This document shows, one piece after another, positions 1 through 7,207 of a stretch of 43,329 nt of DNA. Position numbers and translations under genes: made by a program. This DNA is from Zhongshania sp. (lineage in GTDB: Bacteria; Pseudomonadota; Gammaproteobacteria; Pseudomonadales; Spongiibacteraceae), in the NCBI GenBank assembly GCA_018066965.1, contig JAGPVP010000031.1, positions 1 to 43,329 on the forward strand. The letters run 5' to 3'. The notes beneath the pieces were generated by a model. That model was not told the origin of the DNA. It did not search any database and saw only the letters and a program-made list of their open reading frames with translations. Numbering within the stretch: the stretch's first letter is position 1; every line of letters begins with the position of its first letter.

Positions 1-269
1 GGCATGGGTTCTTGATCATAAGCGCTTAAGGCGATTACACGGGTTTCTGGGGAGATTTGCTTTAGTTTACGAGTCGCTTCTAAGCCGCCAATGCCGGGCA
101 TGCGGACGTCCATTAAAACGATATTGGGCTGAAGTACACGGCAGCTGCTGATTGCCTCTTCGCCACTGGCAGCTTGGGCAATAACCGAAATGCCATCGGC
201 ATCTTCTAACATCCGGACTATTCCGGCACGCACCATAGCGTGGTCATCGGCCACTAACACTGTGATCAT
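1..269 (-). CDS. gacA: GacA/UvrY-type response regulator, N-terminal part (truncated by window edge)
   Basis: Partial gene: the start codon ATG is at 269-267 and the frame runs off the left edge after about 89 codons. What is visible is a CheY-like receiver domain, with an acidic pocket (ADDH, residues 7-10), a phospho-acceptor Asp in the VLMDVRMPGIGG segment (about residue 54) and the LEATRKL helix typical of the NarL/FixJ family. The wording is very close to Pseudomonas GacA and E. coli UvrY. In that family the protein is phosphorylated by a BarA/GacS kinase and activates small RNAs that titrate CsrA/RsmA. The HTH_LuxR output domain lies outside the window, so the exact subfamily is inferred. 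It is separated by about 80 bp from alkB, the last gene of the next minus-strand operon; no clear terminator is seen in that gap. Confidence 0.85.
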   Translation of the reverse strand, partial: MITVLVADDHAMVRAGIVRMLEDADGISVIAQAASGEEAISSCRVLQPNIVLMDVRMPGIGGLEATRKLKQISPETRVIALSAYDQEPM

Positions 270-350
270 GTACTACCCCGCATCGAATGCCCAAACAATA
301 CCACTCTGTAGTGGGCCTAACCAGCCTATCGTGCCTAATATTCAGGTGGT

Positions 351-935
351 TTACACCAGCTTTCTAAAGGTCAAATTAATACGTCCCTGTGCGACACCTT
401 TGCGCACCGGCAAAGCATGCTGCCAATACTGCTGGGTTGGCGGCAGCATCACCAAAAGTGAGCCCGAGGCCAGATTCAGCTTTTGCATTTTTGTCGCGCC
501 GCTTTTGGGCTTAAAGCAAAAATCCCGTTCTGCACCCAAGCTAATTGAGGCGATACAGGGCGCCCGCCCCAATTCTGGCTCATCATCGCTGTGATAGCCC
601 ATGCAGTCATTGCCGTCGCGGTAGTAATTGAGCAACGCGCAGTTAAAGTCAAAACCGGTATCGACAAGCAATTGATCTCTTAAGGCCCTAATTGCGTTTG
701 GCCACGGCGCTGTGGCATGACTTACGCCGCTGTATTGATAACTTAGGCCAGTATCGCCGACAAAATTCACTAATCGGGGCGTGAGGTGTTCGCGGCCATA
801 AACCATAACAAGGGGTTGCTGCCACGCTATACCATCGCGTAGTTCTGCGAAAAGTGACTGCGGATCAGCGAGGTAATCTGCGTAATAATCTAAACCGCCG
901 CCGACCAAAGGAATATGCTGTACGCCGGAAAACAT
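351..935 (-). CDS. alkB: AlkB-family 2-oxoglutarate/Fe(II)-dependent dioxygenase (DNA dealkylation)
   Basis: 194 aa, a usual length for the short AlkB homologues. The double-stranded beta-helix core is intact. The iron ligands are H115 and D117 (HSD motif in NYYRDGNDCMGYHSDDEP) and H173 (WQHALP), and the 2-oxoglutarate-binding arginines are R185 and R191 in RINLTFR. In the family these enzymes oxidatively remove methyl groups from 1-methyladenine and 3-methylcytosine. The protein is more like the ALKBH2/3 type than classic E. coli AlkB, which is inference from the NYYRDG and SLGAERDFCFKPK segments. Its ATG overlaps the murB stop by one base (TGATG), so it is translationally coupled as the last gene of the exbB-to-alkB operon. 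No SOS box or Ada-like site is seen nearby, so regulation probably follows the operon. Confidence 0.9.
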   Translation of the reverse strand: MFSGVQHIPLVGGGLDYYADYLADPQSLFAELRDGIAWQQPLVMVYGREHLTPRLVNFVGDTGLSYQYSGVSHATAPWPNAIRALRDQLLVDTGFDFNCALLNYYRDGNDCMGYHSDDEPELGRAPCIASISLGAERDFCFKPKSGATKMQKLNLASGSLLVMLPPTQQYWQHALPVRKGVAQGRINLTFRKLV

Positions 936-1942
936 CAGTAAACCCGCGGTTCAATTTCCAGATTCACACCATAATTTGCCATAACATCGGCCTGAATCTG
1001 GGCAGCAAACTGAATAATGTCATTACCGCTTACGCCATCGTAATTTACCAACACGATAGCCTGACGAGGATGAATACCCACCCCGCCCTCGCGTCGGCCT
1101 TTCCAGCCAGCCTGATCGACCAACCATGCAGCGGCCAGTTTTACCTGTCCATCGGGCATTGGCCAACGCGCCAACGCCGGATAATGAAGCAGCAACTCAT
1201 TGGCCTTTTCTGCGGAAATCAGCGGGTTTTTAAAGAAGCTTCCTGAATTTGGCTCGCGGCGGTAATCCGGCAATTTCTCTGCGCGAATTGCAGCGACTTT
1301 TTCAGCCACTTGCTCTGGCGTTGCGGTATCTGGGTCTGCGAGTTCAGCACGCAGCGCCGGATAAGTCACATCCGGACACGCCTCAACACTTAATCGCAAG
1401 GTCACCGAGGTGATGATAAAACGATCTTTAAGCTCATTTTTAAAAACACTGTCGCGATAACGTAGCTGACATTCTGTTGCGCTCAAGCTGCGCAGGACTT
1501 GTTGCTCACAATCCCAGCCAGTGACCGACTCAAGTACTCGCGATAACTCTACGCCGTAGGCACCAATATTTTGAATGGGCGCTGCGCCCACCGAACCGGG
1601 AATCGAGATGAGATTTTCTAGGCCATACCAACCCTGAGCCAGACAATAGCAAACCAGTTCATGCCAATTTTCGCCGGCGGCAACCTGCACAAGGCGGTCA
1701 TTTCCACTTAGGGTGCAATCGATGCCGCGCAGTGCCATGCGAATAAGCACACCATCAATATCGTCGGTAAAAACCACATTGCTGCCGCCGCCCAATACAA
1801 TGGGAAGGTGATTGCGCTCGCGGCAAAATTCCAGTGCCTGCTGCAATTCTTCAATGCTCGTCACTTCAGCAAAGTAAGCGGCTTTAGTCGCTACGCCTAA
1901 GGTATTAAAGGTTCGCAGGTCGATATTCTGCAGCATATTCAC
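935..1942 (-). CDS. murB: UDP-N-acetylenolpyruvoylglucosamine reductase MurB
   Basis: 335 aa. MurB reduces UDP-GlcNAc-enolpyruvate to UDP-MurNAc with NADPH and FAD, in cytoplasmic peptidoglycan precursor synthesis. Visible motifs are the N-terminal FAD-binding stretch NTLGVATKA, the FAD-loop VLGGGSNVVF (about 49-58), IPGSVGAAPIQNIGAYGVEL, the NSGSFFKNP loop carrying the catalytic Ser, and QAGWKGRREGGVGIHPRQA; this is the E. coli-type (type I) enzyme. The chosen start is GTG at 1942, 9 bases after an AGGAG on the minus strand and overlapping the phosphatase stop (GTGA); an ATG two codons later (1936) is the alternative. It sits between the phosphatase gene and alkB in one transcription unit. 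Confidence 0.96.
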   Translation of the reverse strand: MNMLQNIDLRTFNTLGVATKAAYFAEVTSIEELQQALEFCRERNHLPIVLGGGSNVVFTDDIDGVLIRMALRGIDCTLSGNDRLVQVAAGENWHELVCYCLAQGWYGLENLISIPGSVGAAPIQNIGAYGVELSRVLESVTGWDCEQQVLRSLSATECQLRYRDSVFKNELKDRFIITSVTLRLSVEACPDVTYPALRAELADPDTATPEQVAEKVAAIRAEKLPDYRREPNSGSFFKNPLISAEKANELLLHYPALARWPMPDGQVKLAAAWLVDQAGWKGRREGGVGIHPRQAIVLVNYDGVSGNDIIQFAAQIQADVMANYGVNLEIEPRVY

Positions 1943-2415
1943 CGGCCAGAGCTCCTAATGGTCGCCAGCAAACCACGGGCACCGTCTTCGACGAGTTCTA
2001 GTACGGTTTCAAAACCATCTTCACCACCATAGTAGGGATCAGGCACTTCTCGCTTCCACGACGATTCAGCGAAGTCTAAAAACAGGGATACGTGGCAATT
2101 GGTCTTGTCTCCCGTCATGGCGCGTAAGTCTTTTAAATTGCTTTTATCCATGGCCAGAACATAGTCAAAATTCTGGAAATCTGCGCTTGTCACCTGTCGC
2201 GCACGTAAATTCGACAAGTCATAACCGCGCTTACTTGCGGCCTGCAGAGTACGTTCATCTGGTGCGCGGCCAATATGCCAATCGCCTGTGCCTGCAGAAT
2301 CAATTTGTATGCTGTCTTGCAGTCCTGCGTCTGCGACCAGTTTTTCGAACACGCCATGCGCGGTAGGTGATCGGCAAATATTGCCAAGGCAGACGAATAG
2401 AACTTTGGTGTTCAT
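1939..2415 (-). CDS. Low-molecular-weight protein tyrosine phosphatase
   Basis: 158 aa, the family length. The phosphate-binding loop C-X5-R is at residues 9-15 (CLGNICR, followed by Ser), and the general acid Asp is D126 in VPDPYYGG. These give a complete active site for phosphocysteine-based tyrosine dephosphorylation. In other bacteria such enzymes act on tyrosine kinases of polysaccharide export or on host proteins, but no partner kinase is visible here. It is packed between kdsB (one-base TAATG overlap) and murB (GTGA overlap), the same order I recall from Pseudomonas. This suggests co-expression with envelope genes, but the substrate cannot be read from the sequence. Confidence 0.93.
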   Translation of the reverse strand: MNTKVLFVCLGNICRSPTAHGVFEKLVADAGLQDSIQIDSAGTGDWHIGRAPDERTLQAASKRGYDLSNLRARQVTSADFQNFDYVLAMDKSNLKDLRAMTGDKTNCHVSLFLDFAESSWKREVPDPYYGGEDGFETVLELVEDGARGLLATIRSSGR

Positions 2416-3191
2416 TAGGCTTTACCTGCCAACAATGCGCGCACCGCGTTTAAATCTGCTTCGGTATCGACGCCGCCGGGAATATCTACACTCGCTGACT
2501 CAATATGAATACGAACGCCGTTTTCCATGGCGCGTAGCTGCTCAAGCTTTTCAACGCGCTCCAGCAAGCCCATTGGCCATGTAACAAACTGATGTAAAAA
2601 ACCAACACGATACGCGTATATGCCAACGTGGCGCATAAAACCTGCATGTTCTGGCAAGGCATCTGCAGTGTTATTTTCCGTGCCAGCCCATTCGTCTCGA
2701 CACCAGGGCATCGGCGCACGGCTAAAATACAAGGCGAATCCCGCTAGGTCACTTACGGCTTTTACTGCATTGGGATTAAAGACGGTGGCTTTATCAGTGA
2801 TCGCCTCACCCAGCGTAGCGATTCCCGCTTGCGGGTTCAGGGCGAGATTATTCGCAACCTGTGCAATGGCCTCGCGCGGTATTAGCGGCTCATCCCCTTG
2901 CACGTTCACCACAATGTCATCGTCAGTCAGACCGAGCTTACTAACTACTTCTTGTAGTCTGTCGGTACCCGATTCATGAGTTGCCAACGTCATAACCACT
3001 TCGGCACCAAAACTCTCGCAGACGTCAAACACCCGCTGATCCTCTGTGGCAATCACTACCCGCGACGCATCCGACTCTTTCGCGCGTTCCCACACATGCT
3101 GAATCATAGGCTTGCCGGCAATATCCATTAGCGGTTTGCCCGGCAAACGGCTAGAGGCAAACCGGGCGGGAATAATAACGGTATACGACAT
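2415..3191 (-). CDS. kdsB: 3-deoxy-manno-octulosonate cytidylyltransferase KdsB (CMP-Kdo synthetase)
   Basis: 258 aa. KdsB activates Kdo with CTP to CMP-Kdo for addition to lipid A in the inner core of LPS. Visible motifs are the nucleotide-binding start [16 protein letters not shown] (about 5-20), [19 protein letters not shown] (metal- and substrate-binding Asp) and the C-terminal [14 protein letters not shown] plus [10 protein letters not shown]. The ATG at 3191 has a GGAG five bases upstream. About 73 bp separates it from lpxK, too short for the small Trm112/YcaR protein that sits between lpxK and kdsB in E. coli, so that gene is absent at this place. It is coupled to the downstream phosphatase gene by a one-base stop/start overlap. 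Confidence 0.97.
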   Translation of the reverse strand: MSYTVIIPARFASSRLPGKPLMDIAGKPMIQHVWERAKESDASRVVIATEDQRVFDVCESFGAEVVMTLATHESGTDRLQEVVSKLGLTDDDIVVNVQGDEPLIPREAIAQVANNLALNPQAGIATLGEAITDKATVFNPNAVKAVSDLAGFALYFSRAPMPWCRDEWAGTENNTADALPEHAGFMRHVGIYAYRVGFLHQFVTWPMGLLERVEKLEQLRAMENGVRIHIESASVDIPGGVDTEADLNAVRALLAGKA

Positions 3192-3264
3192 ACAAACTCC
3201 GAAGCAATCGTCGTGCTTTGCGCTGTGAATTACCGCAAGCAGAATTAACTAATATTGAATTACA

Positions 3265-4248
3265 TCAAGAAGCGCGCAGGCGCTCAAGTAATGTTGAAAA
3301 CGCATCGAAAAACGCCTGATCAATGTCGGCATCTACCGGTAACACCCAGCTATTGTTTAAATTGAATTGCATGCATTTTACCGCATCTTTCTCGGTCATG
3401 ATCACCGGATGGGAATCAGCGAATGTCACAAGTTCTGCACTGAACGCCTGATGATCTGCAAATACGTGTTCAATCACATCAAAACCTTTGCTGCGCAAAG
3501 CATTAAAGAATCGGGCGGGGTTACCTATACCTGCCACCGCATGAATACGGCGTTCGTCCGCTGGCCAGTCTTTTAATAAGCGAGCCTCACCATTCGTCAA
3601 ATTACGTGCGGTGTCGCCAGCTAATAACATAGTGTGGCCAGCAAGAGTGTCGCTGCCACCGTTGATAATCGTAAGGTCAACGCTACTAGCCCTAGAAATT
3701 GGCTCGCGCAAGGGGCCAACCGGTAAACAGAAGCCGTTGCCAAAACCTCGCTCGCCGTCAATCAGTAACACCTCTATATCACGCGCTAAACGGTAATGCT
3801 GTAAACCATCATCACTAATAATAAGATTGCATTGCTGGTGTTCGACCAAGAGCTTGGCCGCCGCAAGACGATCCGGCGCCACCGCAACGGGCAAGCCGCT
3901 GCGACGTGCAATTAAACAGGGTTCGTCGCCGGCAATACTCGGATCGGTGGTTTCTTCTAAAAGATAAGGATAATGCGGAGCCTGTCCGCCGTAGCCGCGA
4001 CTAACTATGCCAACGCGGTAGCCGCGATCACGACAGAAGTCTGCCAAGGCCAATACTGCGGGGGTTTTGCCACTGCCACCCACGCTGATATTGCCGACCA
4101 CAATGACCGGCGCGCCACATGACTGTGGCGAAATAAAATGGCGTCGCAATGCGGCAATACTTCGGAACAAATACGTCAGCGGCAATAACAGCCGCAGCCA
4201 ACCCGCACGTCCGTACCAAGCAGCGTTAATCCGCTGCTCTAATCGCAT
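3265..4248 (-). CDS. lpxK: Tetraacyldisaccharide 4'-kinase LpxK
   Basis: 327 aa, the family length. LpxK phosphorylates the 4' position of the lipid A disaccharide at the inner face of the inner membrane, giving lipid IVA. An N-terminal hydrophobic anchor (about 17-34) is followed by a P-loop at about 52-62 (GNISVGGSGKT), then SRGYGG, GDEP, ISDDGLQHYRLARDIE (catalytic Asp region), LPVGPLREP and VMTEKDAVKC. The ATG directly abuts the msbA stop codon (TAA then ATG), and the ribosome site GAGGAG lies inside the end of msbA, so translation is coupled. The msbA-lpxK pair is a classic lipid A module. Confidence 0.97.
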   Translation of the reverse strand: MRLEQRINAAWYGRAGWLRLLLPLTYLFRSIAALRRHFISPQSCGAPVIVVGNISVGGSGKTPAVLALADFCRDRGYRVGIVSRGYGGQAPHYPYLLEETTDPSIAGDEPCLIARRSGLPVAVAPDRLAAAKLLVEHQQCNLIISDDGLQHYRLARDIEVLLIDGERGFGNGFCLPVGPLREPISRASSVDLTIINGGSDTLAGHTMLLAGDTARNLTNGEARLLKDWPADERRIHAVAGIGNPARFFNALRSKGFDVIEHVFADHQAFSAELVTFADSHPVIMTEKDAVKCMQFNLNNSWVLPVDADIDQAFFDAFSTLLERLRAS

Positions 4249-6051
4249 TTACTGCTCCTCAAAGTTCTTATTGTAGAGCTGGGCATAACGTTTATTCAGC
4301 GCCAGTAACTCATCGTGGCTGCCCTGCTCCATTACTTGCCCGGCTTCCATCACCACAATGTGATTGGCATTTTCAATAGTCGATAGACGATGGGCGATCA
4401 CAATCGTGGTGCGACCTTTCATGACTTCTTCCATAGCCTGCTGTATATGATTTTCAGCGCGATTGTCTAATGCCGATGTGGCTTCATCCAGTATCAGTAT
4501 CGGCGCGTCTTTTAGGAATGCTCTCGCAATCGCCAAACGCTGACGCTGGCCACCAGACAACATCACGCCGTCTTCGCCAATCATGGTGTCCAAGCCATTT
4601 GGTAGCTGATCGATAAACTCGATAGCGTGCGCCGCCTCAGCTGCTGCACGAACTTGCTCACGGCTAGACCCCGCCATTTTTCCGTAGGCAATATTATTAA
4701 AAACGGTGTCGTTAAATAGCGTAACTTGCTGGGTCACCAAGGCCATTTTATCGCGAAGGTTTTCGAGGGTGTATTCGCGAACATCAATCCCATCTAATAA
4801 TATTTCGCCTTCAGTGTGATCGTAAAACCGCGAAATAAGACTGACCAAAGTCGACTTACCCGAACCCGACAAACCCACTAACGCCAAAGACTGACCCGCG
4901 CCAACGCTTAAGCTCACATTGCGCAGTACTTTCTCACTACCTTCGGCATAGGCGAAACTAAGGCCTTTAATTTCGATATTGCCTTGGGTGGTTTCACTAA
5001 CGTAGGTGCCGGTATCTTTTTCCTGATCGGTATCAATAAACTCAAAGATATCCTGCGCCGCTGCCAAACCTTTTTGAATGGTGCTACTCACGTCTGCAAG
5101 TTGACGCATAGGTTTAGGTAAGAATAAGGCCGCCGATAGATACGCAACAAAGGCACCCGGTGACATTTCACCGCCCAAACCAAGTGCAATCCACACTAAT
5201 ACGCCAGTCGCTAACACCACCGGAAACTGAATCACTGATGGGCTGATAGCATTGTAAAATGCCATTTTAATATTCTGTGAACGGTTGCGCTGGCTAGCCT
5301 CGTTAAAGCGCTTATTTTCGTAGCTAACGCCATCGTATAAGCGAATTTCGCGGTAGGCGCTGATCGACTCATTAGTGACCTGATTCACATCACCCATGGC
5401 ATTTTGAATGCTCTTACTGATCTTGCGAAAACGCTTACCAACCCAATACACAATAACCGCGATCAAAGGCAGCGCGAGGAAAAACACCATGGTGAGTTTC
5501 CAGTTTGAGTAAAGTAAAAACATAATGAGGCCGATAGCAAACGTGCCCTCACGCAGTACTACTTTGGTTGCATTTACCGCCGCACCAGACACCTGCTCGA
5601 CATTAAAGGTGATCTTAGAAATCATCATGCCCGTGGAGTTTTGGTCGTAATAGGTACTTGGCATATGGAGCATTTTTTGAAATAGCTCGCAGCGCAGATT
5701 GTGCACCAAGCTGTGAGAAACAATGGAGATAAAATAGTTGCCCGCGAAATAGCCCCAGCCGCGAACAATACCGAGAATGACCATCATGACGACAATCCAA
5801 AGCCGCGCATCAGTCAATACGAAGTCATCGCCACCCAGCATCCACATAAATTTGGCCGACAGGCCACCGTCGCCTTTCACCATATTGCCGCCAATGTAGT
5901 CGACAATAAGCTGCATCATATCGGCAAGTAATACCTGCACCCCTGAATAGAGCGAGAAACCTAACACACTAAATAAAAACATCGCCCACATTGGCAACAC
6001 GTACTTTAATAGCCGTCCGTATATCGCGATATCCGACTGATCATTACTCAT
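4249..6051 (-). CDS. msbA: Lipid A export ABC transporter MsbA (permease-ATPase)
   Basis: 600 aa half-transporter that flips core-lipid A across the inner membrane as a homodimer. The N-terminal part (about 15-330) holds six membrane segments. The C-terminal nucleotide-binding domain has Walker A at 393-401 (GLSGSGKST), the signature LSGGQ at 498-502, Walker B ILILDE at about 518-523 and the H-loop IAHRLSTI. The ordering and the following lpxK gene favour MsbA over a general multidrug exporter. An insert around residues 57-80 between the first two membrane segments (GGNMVKGDGGLSAKFMWMLGGDD) corresponds to the periplasmic loop. It lies 25 bp after exbD. As I recall, P. aeruginosa lacks msbA at this locus and has exbD next to lpxK, so the placement here differs. 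Confidence 0.95.
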   Translation of the reverse strand: MSNDQSDIAIYGRLLKYVLPMWAMFLFSVLGFSLYSGVQVLLADMMQLIVDYIGGNMVKGDGGLSAKFMWMLGGDDFVLTDARLWIVVMMVILGIVRGWGYFAGNYFISIVSHSLVHNLRCELFQKMLHMPSTYYDQNSTGMMISKITFNVEQVSGAAVNATKVVLREGTFAIGLIMFLLYSNWKLTMVFFLALPLIAVIVYWVGKRFRKISKSIQNAMGDVNQVTNESISAYREIRLYDGVSYENKRFNEASQRNRSQNIKMAFYNAISPSVIQFPVVLATGVLVWIALGLGGEMSPGAFVAYLSAALFLPKPMRQLADVSSTIQKGLAAAQDIFEFIDTDQEKDTGTYVSETTQGNIEIKGLSFAYAEGSEKVLRNVSLSVGAGQSLALVGLSGSGKSTLVSLISRFYDHTEGEILLDGIDVREYTLENLRDKMALVTQQVTLFNDTVFNNIAYGKMAGSSREQVRAAAEAAHAIEFIDQLPNGLDTMIGEDGVMLSGGQRQRLAIARAFLKDAPILILDEATSALDNRAENHIQQAMEEVMKGRTTIVIAHRLSTIENANHIVVMEAGQVMEQGSHDELLALNKRYAQLYNKNFEEQ

Positions 6052-6076
6052 ATTGCGTGGTATTTCCTGATACTAA

Positions 6077-6508
6077 TTATTGATCAACAGAAGCAGTTTC
6101 TGGATCTTGGGTACTTAGACTAAGTTTTGCAAACCCCAGCCTACCGGCCGCGTCCATTGCGGTAATAACAGATTGGTGCGGGCTTTTGGCATCGGCCGTG
6201 ATAATCACTGGGATATCACTATGATTCGCTGTGGCATCACGCATGGCAATCATTAGCGCTTCTACGGTATTCACCGCCAACGGCCGTTCATTCACGCGAT
6301 AATGCCCCGCCGCATCAACCACCACTTCGAGCACTACGCTTTCTTGTATTGCGGGTTCGCCCTGCGCGCTGGGAAGTTCGAGATTAAGACGGCTTTCTTT
6401 GGTAAACGTTGTCGACACCATAAAAAATATTAACAGCAGAAACACCACGTCAATCAGCGGTGTTAAATTCACACCGCCTTCGTCGACACGCTGACGCTTA
6501 AATTTCAC
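6077..6508 (-). CDS. exbD: ExbD/TolR-family biopolymer transport protein
   Basis: 143 aa with the standard plan: a short cytoplasmic N-terminus, one membrane helix (about 17-35, LIDVVFLLLIFFMVSTTF) carrying the proton-path Asp of the LIDVVF motif, then a periplasmic domain ending in the DAAGRLGFAKLSLST fold. With ExbB it forms a proton-driven motor that normally energises TonB. No tonB gene is adjacent, so the partner is unknown here. The start is GTG at 6508, overlapping the exbB stop (GTGA). Being directly upstream of msbA and lpxK places it in the lipid A operon. Confidence 0.92.
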   Translation of the reverse strand: MKFKRQRVDEGGVNLTPLIDVVFLLLIFFMVSTTFTKESRLNLELPSAQGEPAIQESVVLEVVVDAAGHYRVNERPLAVNTVEALMIAMRDATANHSDIPVIITADAKSPHQSVITAMDAAGRLGFAKLSLSTQDPETASVDQ

Positions 6509-7143
6509 GAGGCTTTACCTGCAGGGGCATCTTTTATTTGTACTTCGCCATGCATCGCATTAATTAACTTAATGGCATCTTGTTCCATGGTGACCACAAT
6601 TTCATCGATGCGCCGTAAAAAATAGCGATGCATGACTAGGGCTGGAATGGCCACACACAGACCAGACGCGGTAGTAATTAGCGCCTCTGAAATGCCGCCC
6701 GCAAGTACACCGGCATTACCAGTTCCCTGCACCATAATTTCAGTAAAGACCCGAATCATGCCCAGCACCGTGCCCAACAAACCCAGCAAGGGTGCAACTG
6801 CCGCGATAGTGCCGAGGGCATTAAGGTAGCGCTCTAAATCGTGAATAATATGAGATGCAGTATCTTCGATACTTTCCTTCATGATCTCACGGCCGTGTTT
6901 GGCATTCGCCAGCCCCGCCGCCAGAATTCGAGCCAGCGGCGAACCGCGCCGTAATTCTCGCAATTTCTCAGCATCAAGCTGCTTATTTTGCAACCATCCC
7001 CACACCTGATTCAGCAAACTACGGGGCGCGACTTTATCGGGATTTAATTTCAGGAAGCGTTCTACACAGATAGCCATCGCAATAATTGATGACACGATAA
7101 TGGGCAACATCAGCCAGCCGCCGGCTTTCACCAATTCCAGCAC
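6505..7143 (-). CDS. exbB: ExbB/TolQ-family proton channel protein (MotA/TolQ/ExbB)
   Basis: 212 aa from the chosen start. Three membrane segments are visible: about 10-27 (LMLPIIVSSIIAMAICV), about 105-130 (LNALGTIAAVAPLLGLLGTVLGMI) and about 150-170 (ISEALITTASGLCVAIPALV). The GLLGTV and ALITTASGL stretches are hallmarks of the ExbB channel. The GTG at 7143 is preferred because AAGGGA lies about 6 bases upstream and because relatives begin at the ELVKAGGW segment; a longer reading would need a TTG at 7158. It is the first gene of the exbB-exbD-msbA-lpxK-kdsB-ptp-murB-alkB unit. The upstream gene comEC is on the same strand, and a candidate promoter overlaps its end. Confidence 0.92.
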   Translation of the reverse strand: MLELVKAGGWLMLPIIVSSIIAMAICVERFLKLNPDKVAPRSLLNQVWGWLQNKQLDAEKLRELRRGSPLARILAAGLANAKHGREIMKESIEDTASHIIHDLERYLNALGTIAAVAPLLGLLGTVLGMIRVFTEIMVQGTGNAGVLAGGISEALITTASGLCVAIPALVMHRYFLRRIDEIVVTMEQDAIKLINAMHGEVQIKDAPAGKAS

Positions 7144-7173
7144 ATTTAGTCCCTTCAATTTTTATGTGGGAGC

Positions 7174-7202
7174 ATTATACGTAGTGAATGCCGAGGTAAG
7201 AA
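7174..7202 (-). promoter_or_regulatory. Candidate sigma-70 promoter of the exbB-alkB operon
   Basis: On the minus strand a perfect TATAAT -10 box is at 7179-7174. A weak -35 (TTCTTA) lies 17 bases upstream at 7202-7197, so the call rests on the -10. The predicted start is near 7167, giving a leader of about 24 bases before the GTG of exbB. The -10 lies just beyond the comEC stop codon (7208) and the -35 is adjacent to it, so the operon could also receive readthrough from comEC. Confidence 0.45.
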
Positions 7203-7207
7203 GTGAA

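Noticed and set aside
190..594. A 134-codon plus-strand open frame opposite gacA and alkB
   Set aside because: It is antisense to two well-supported genes and has no recognisable domain; it is a shadow frame.
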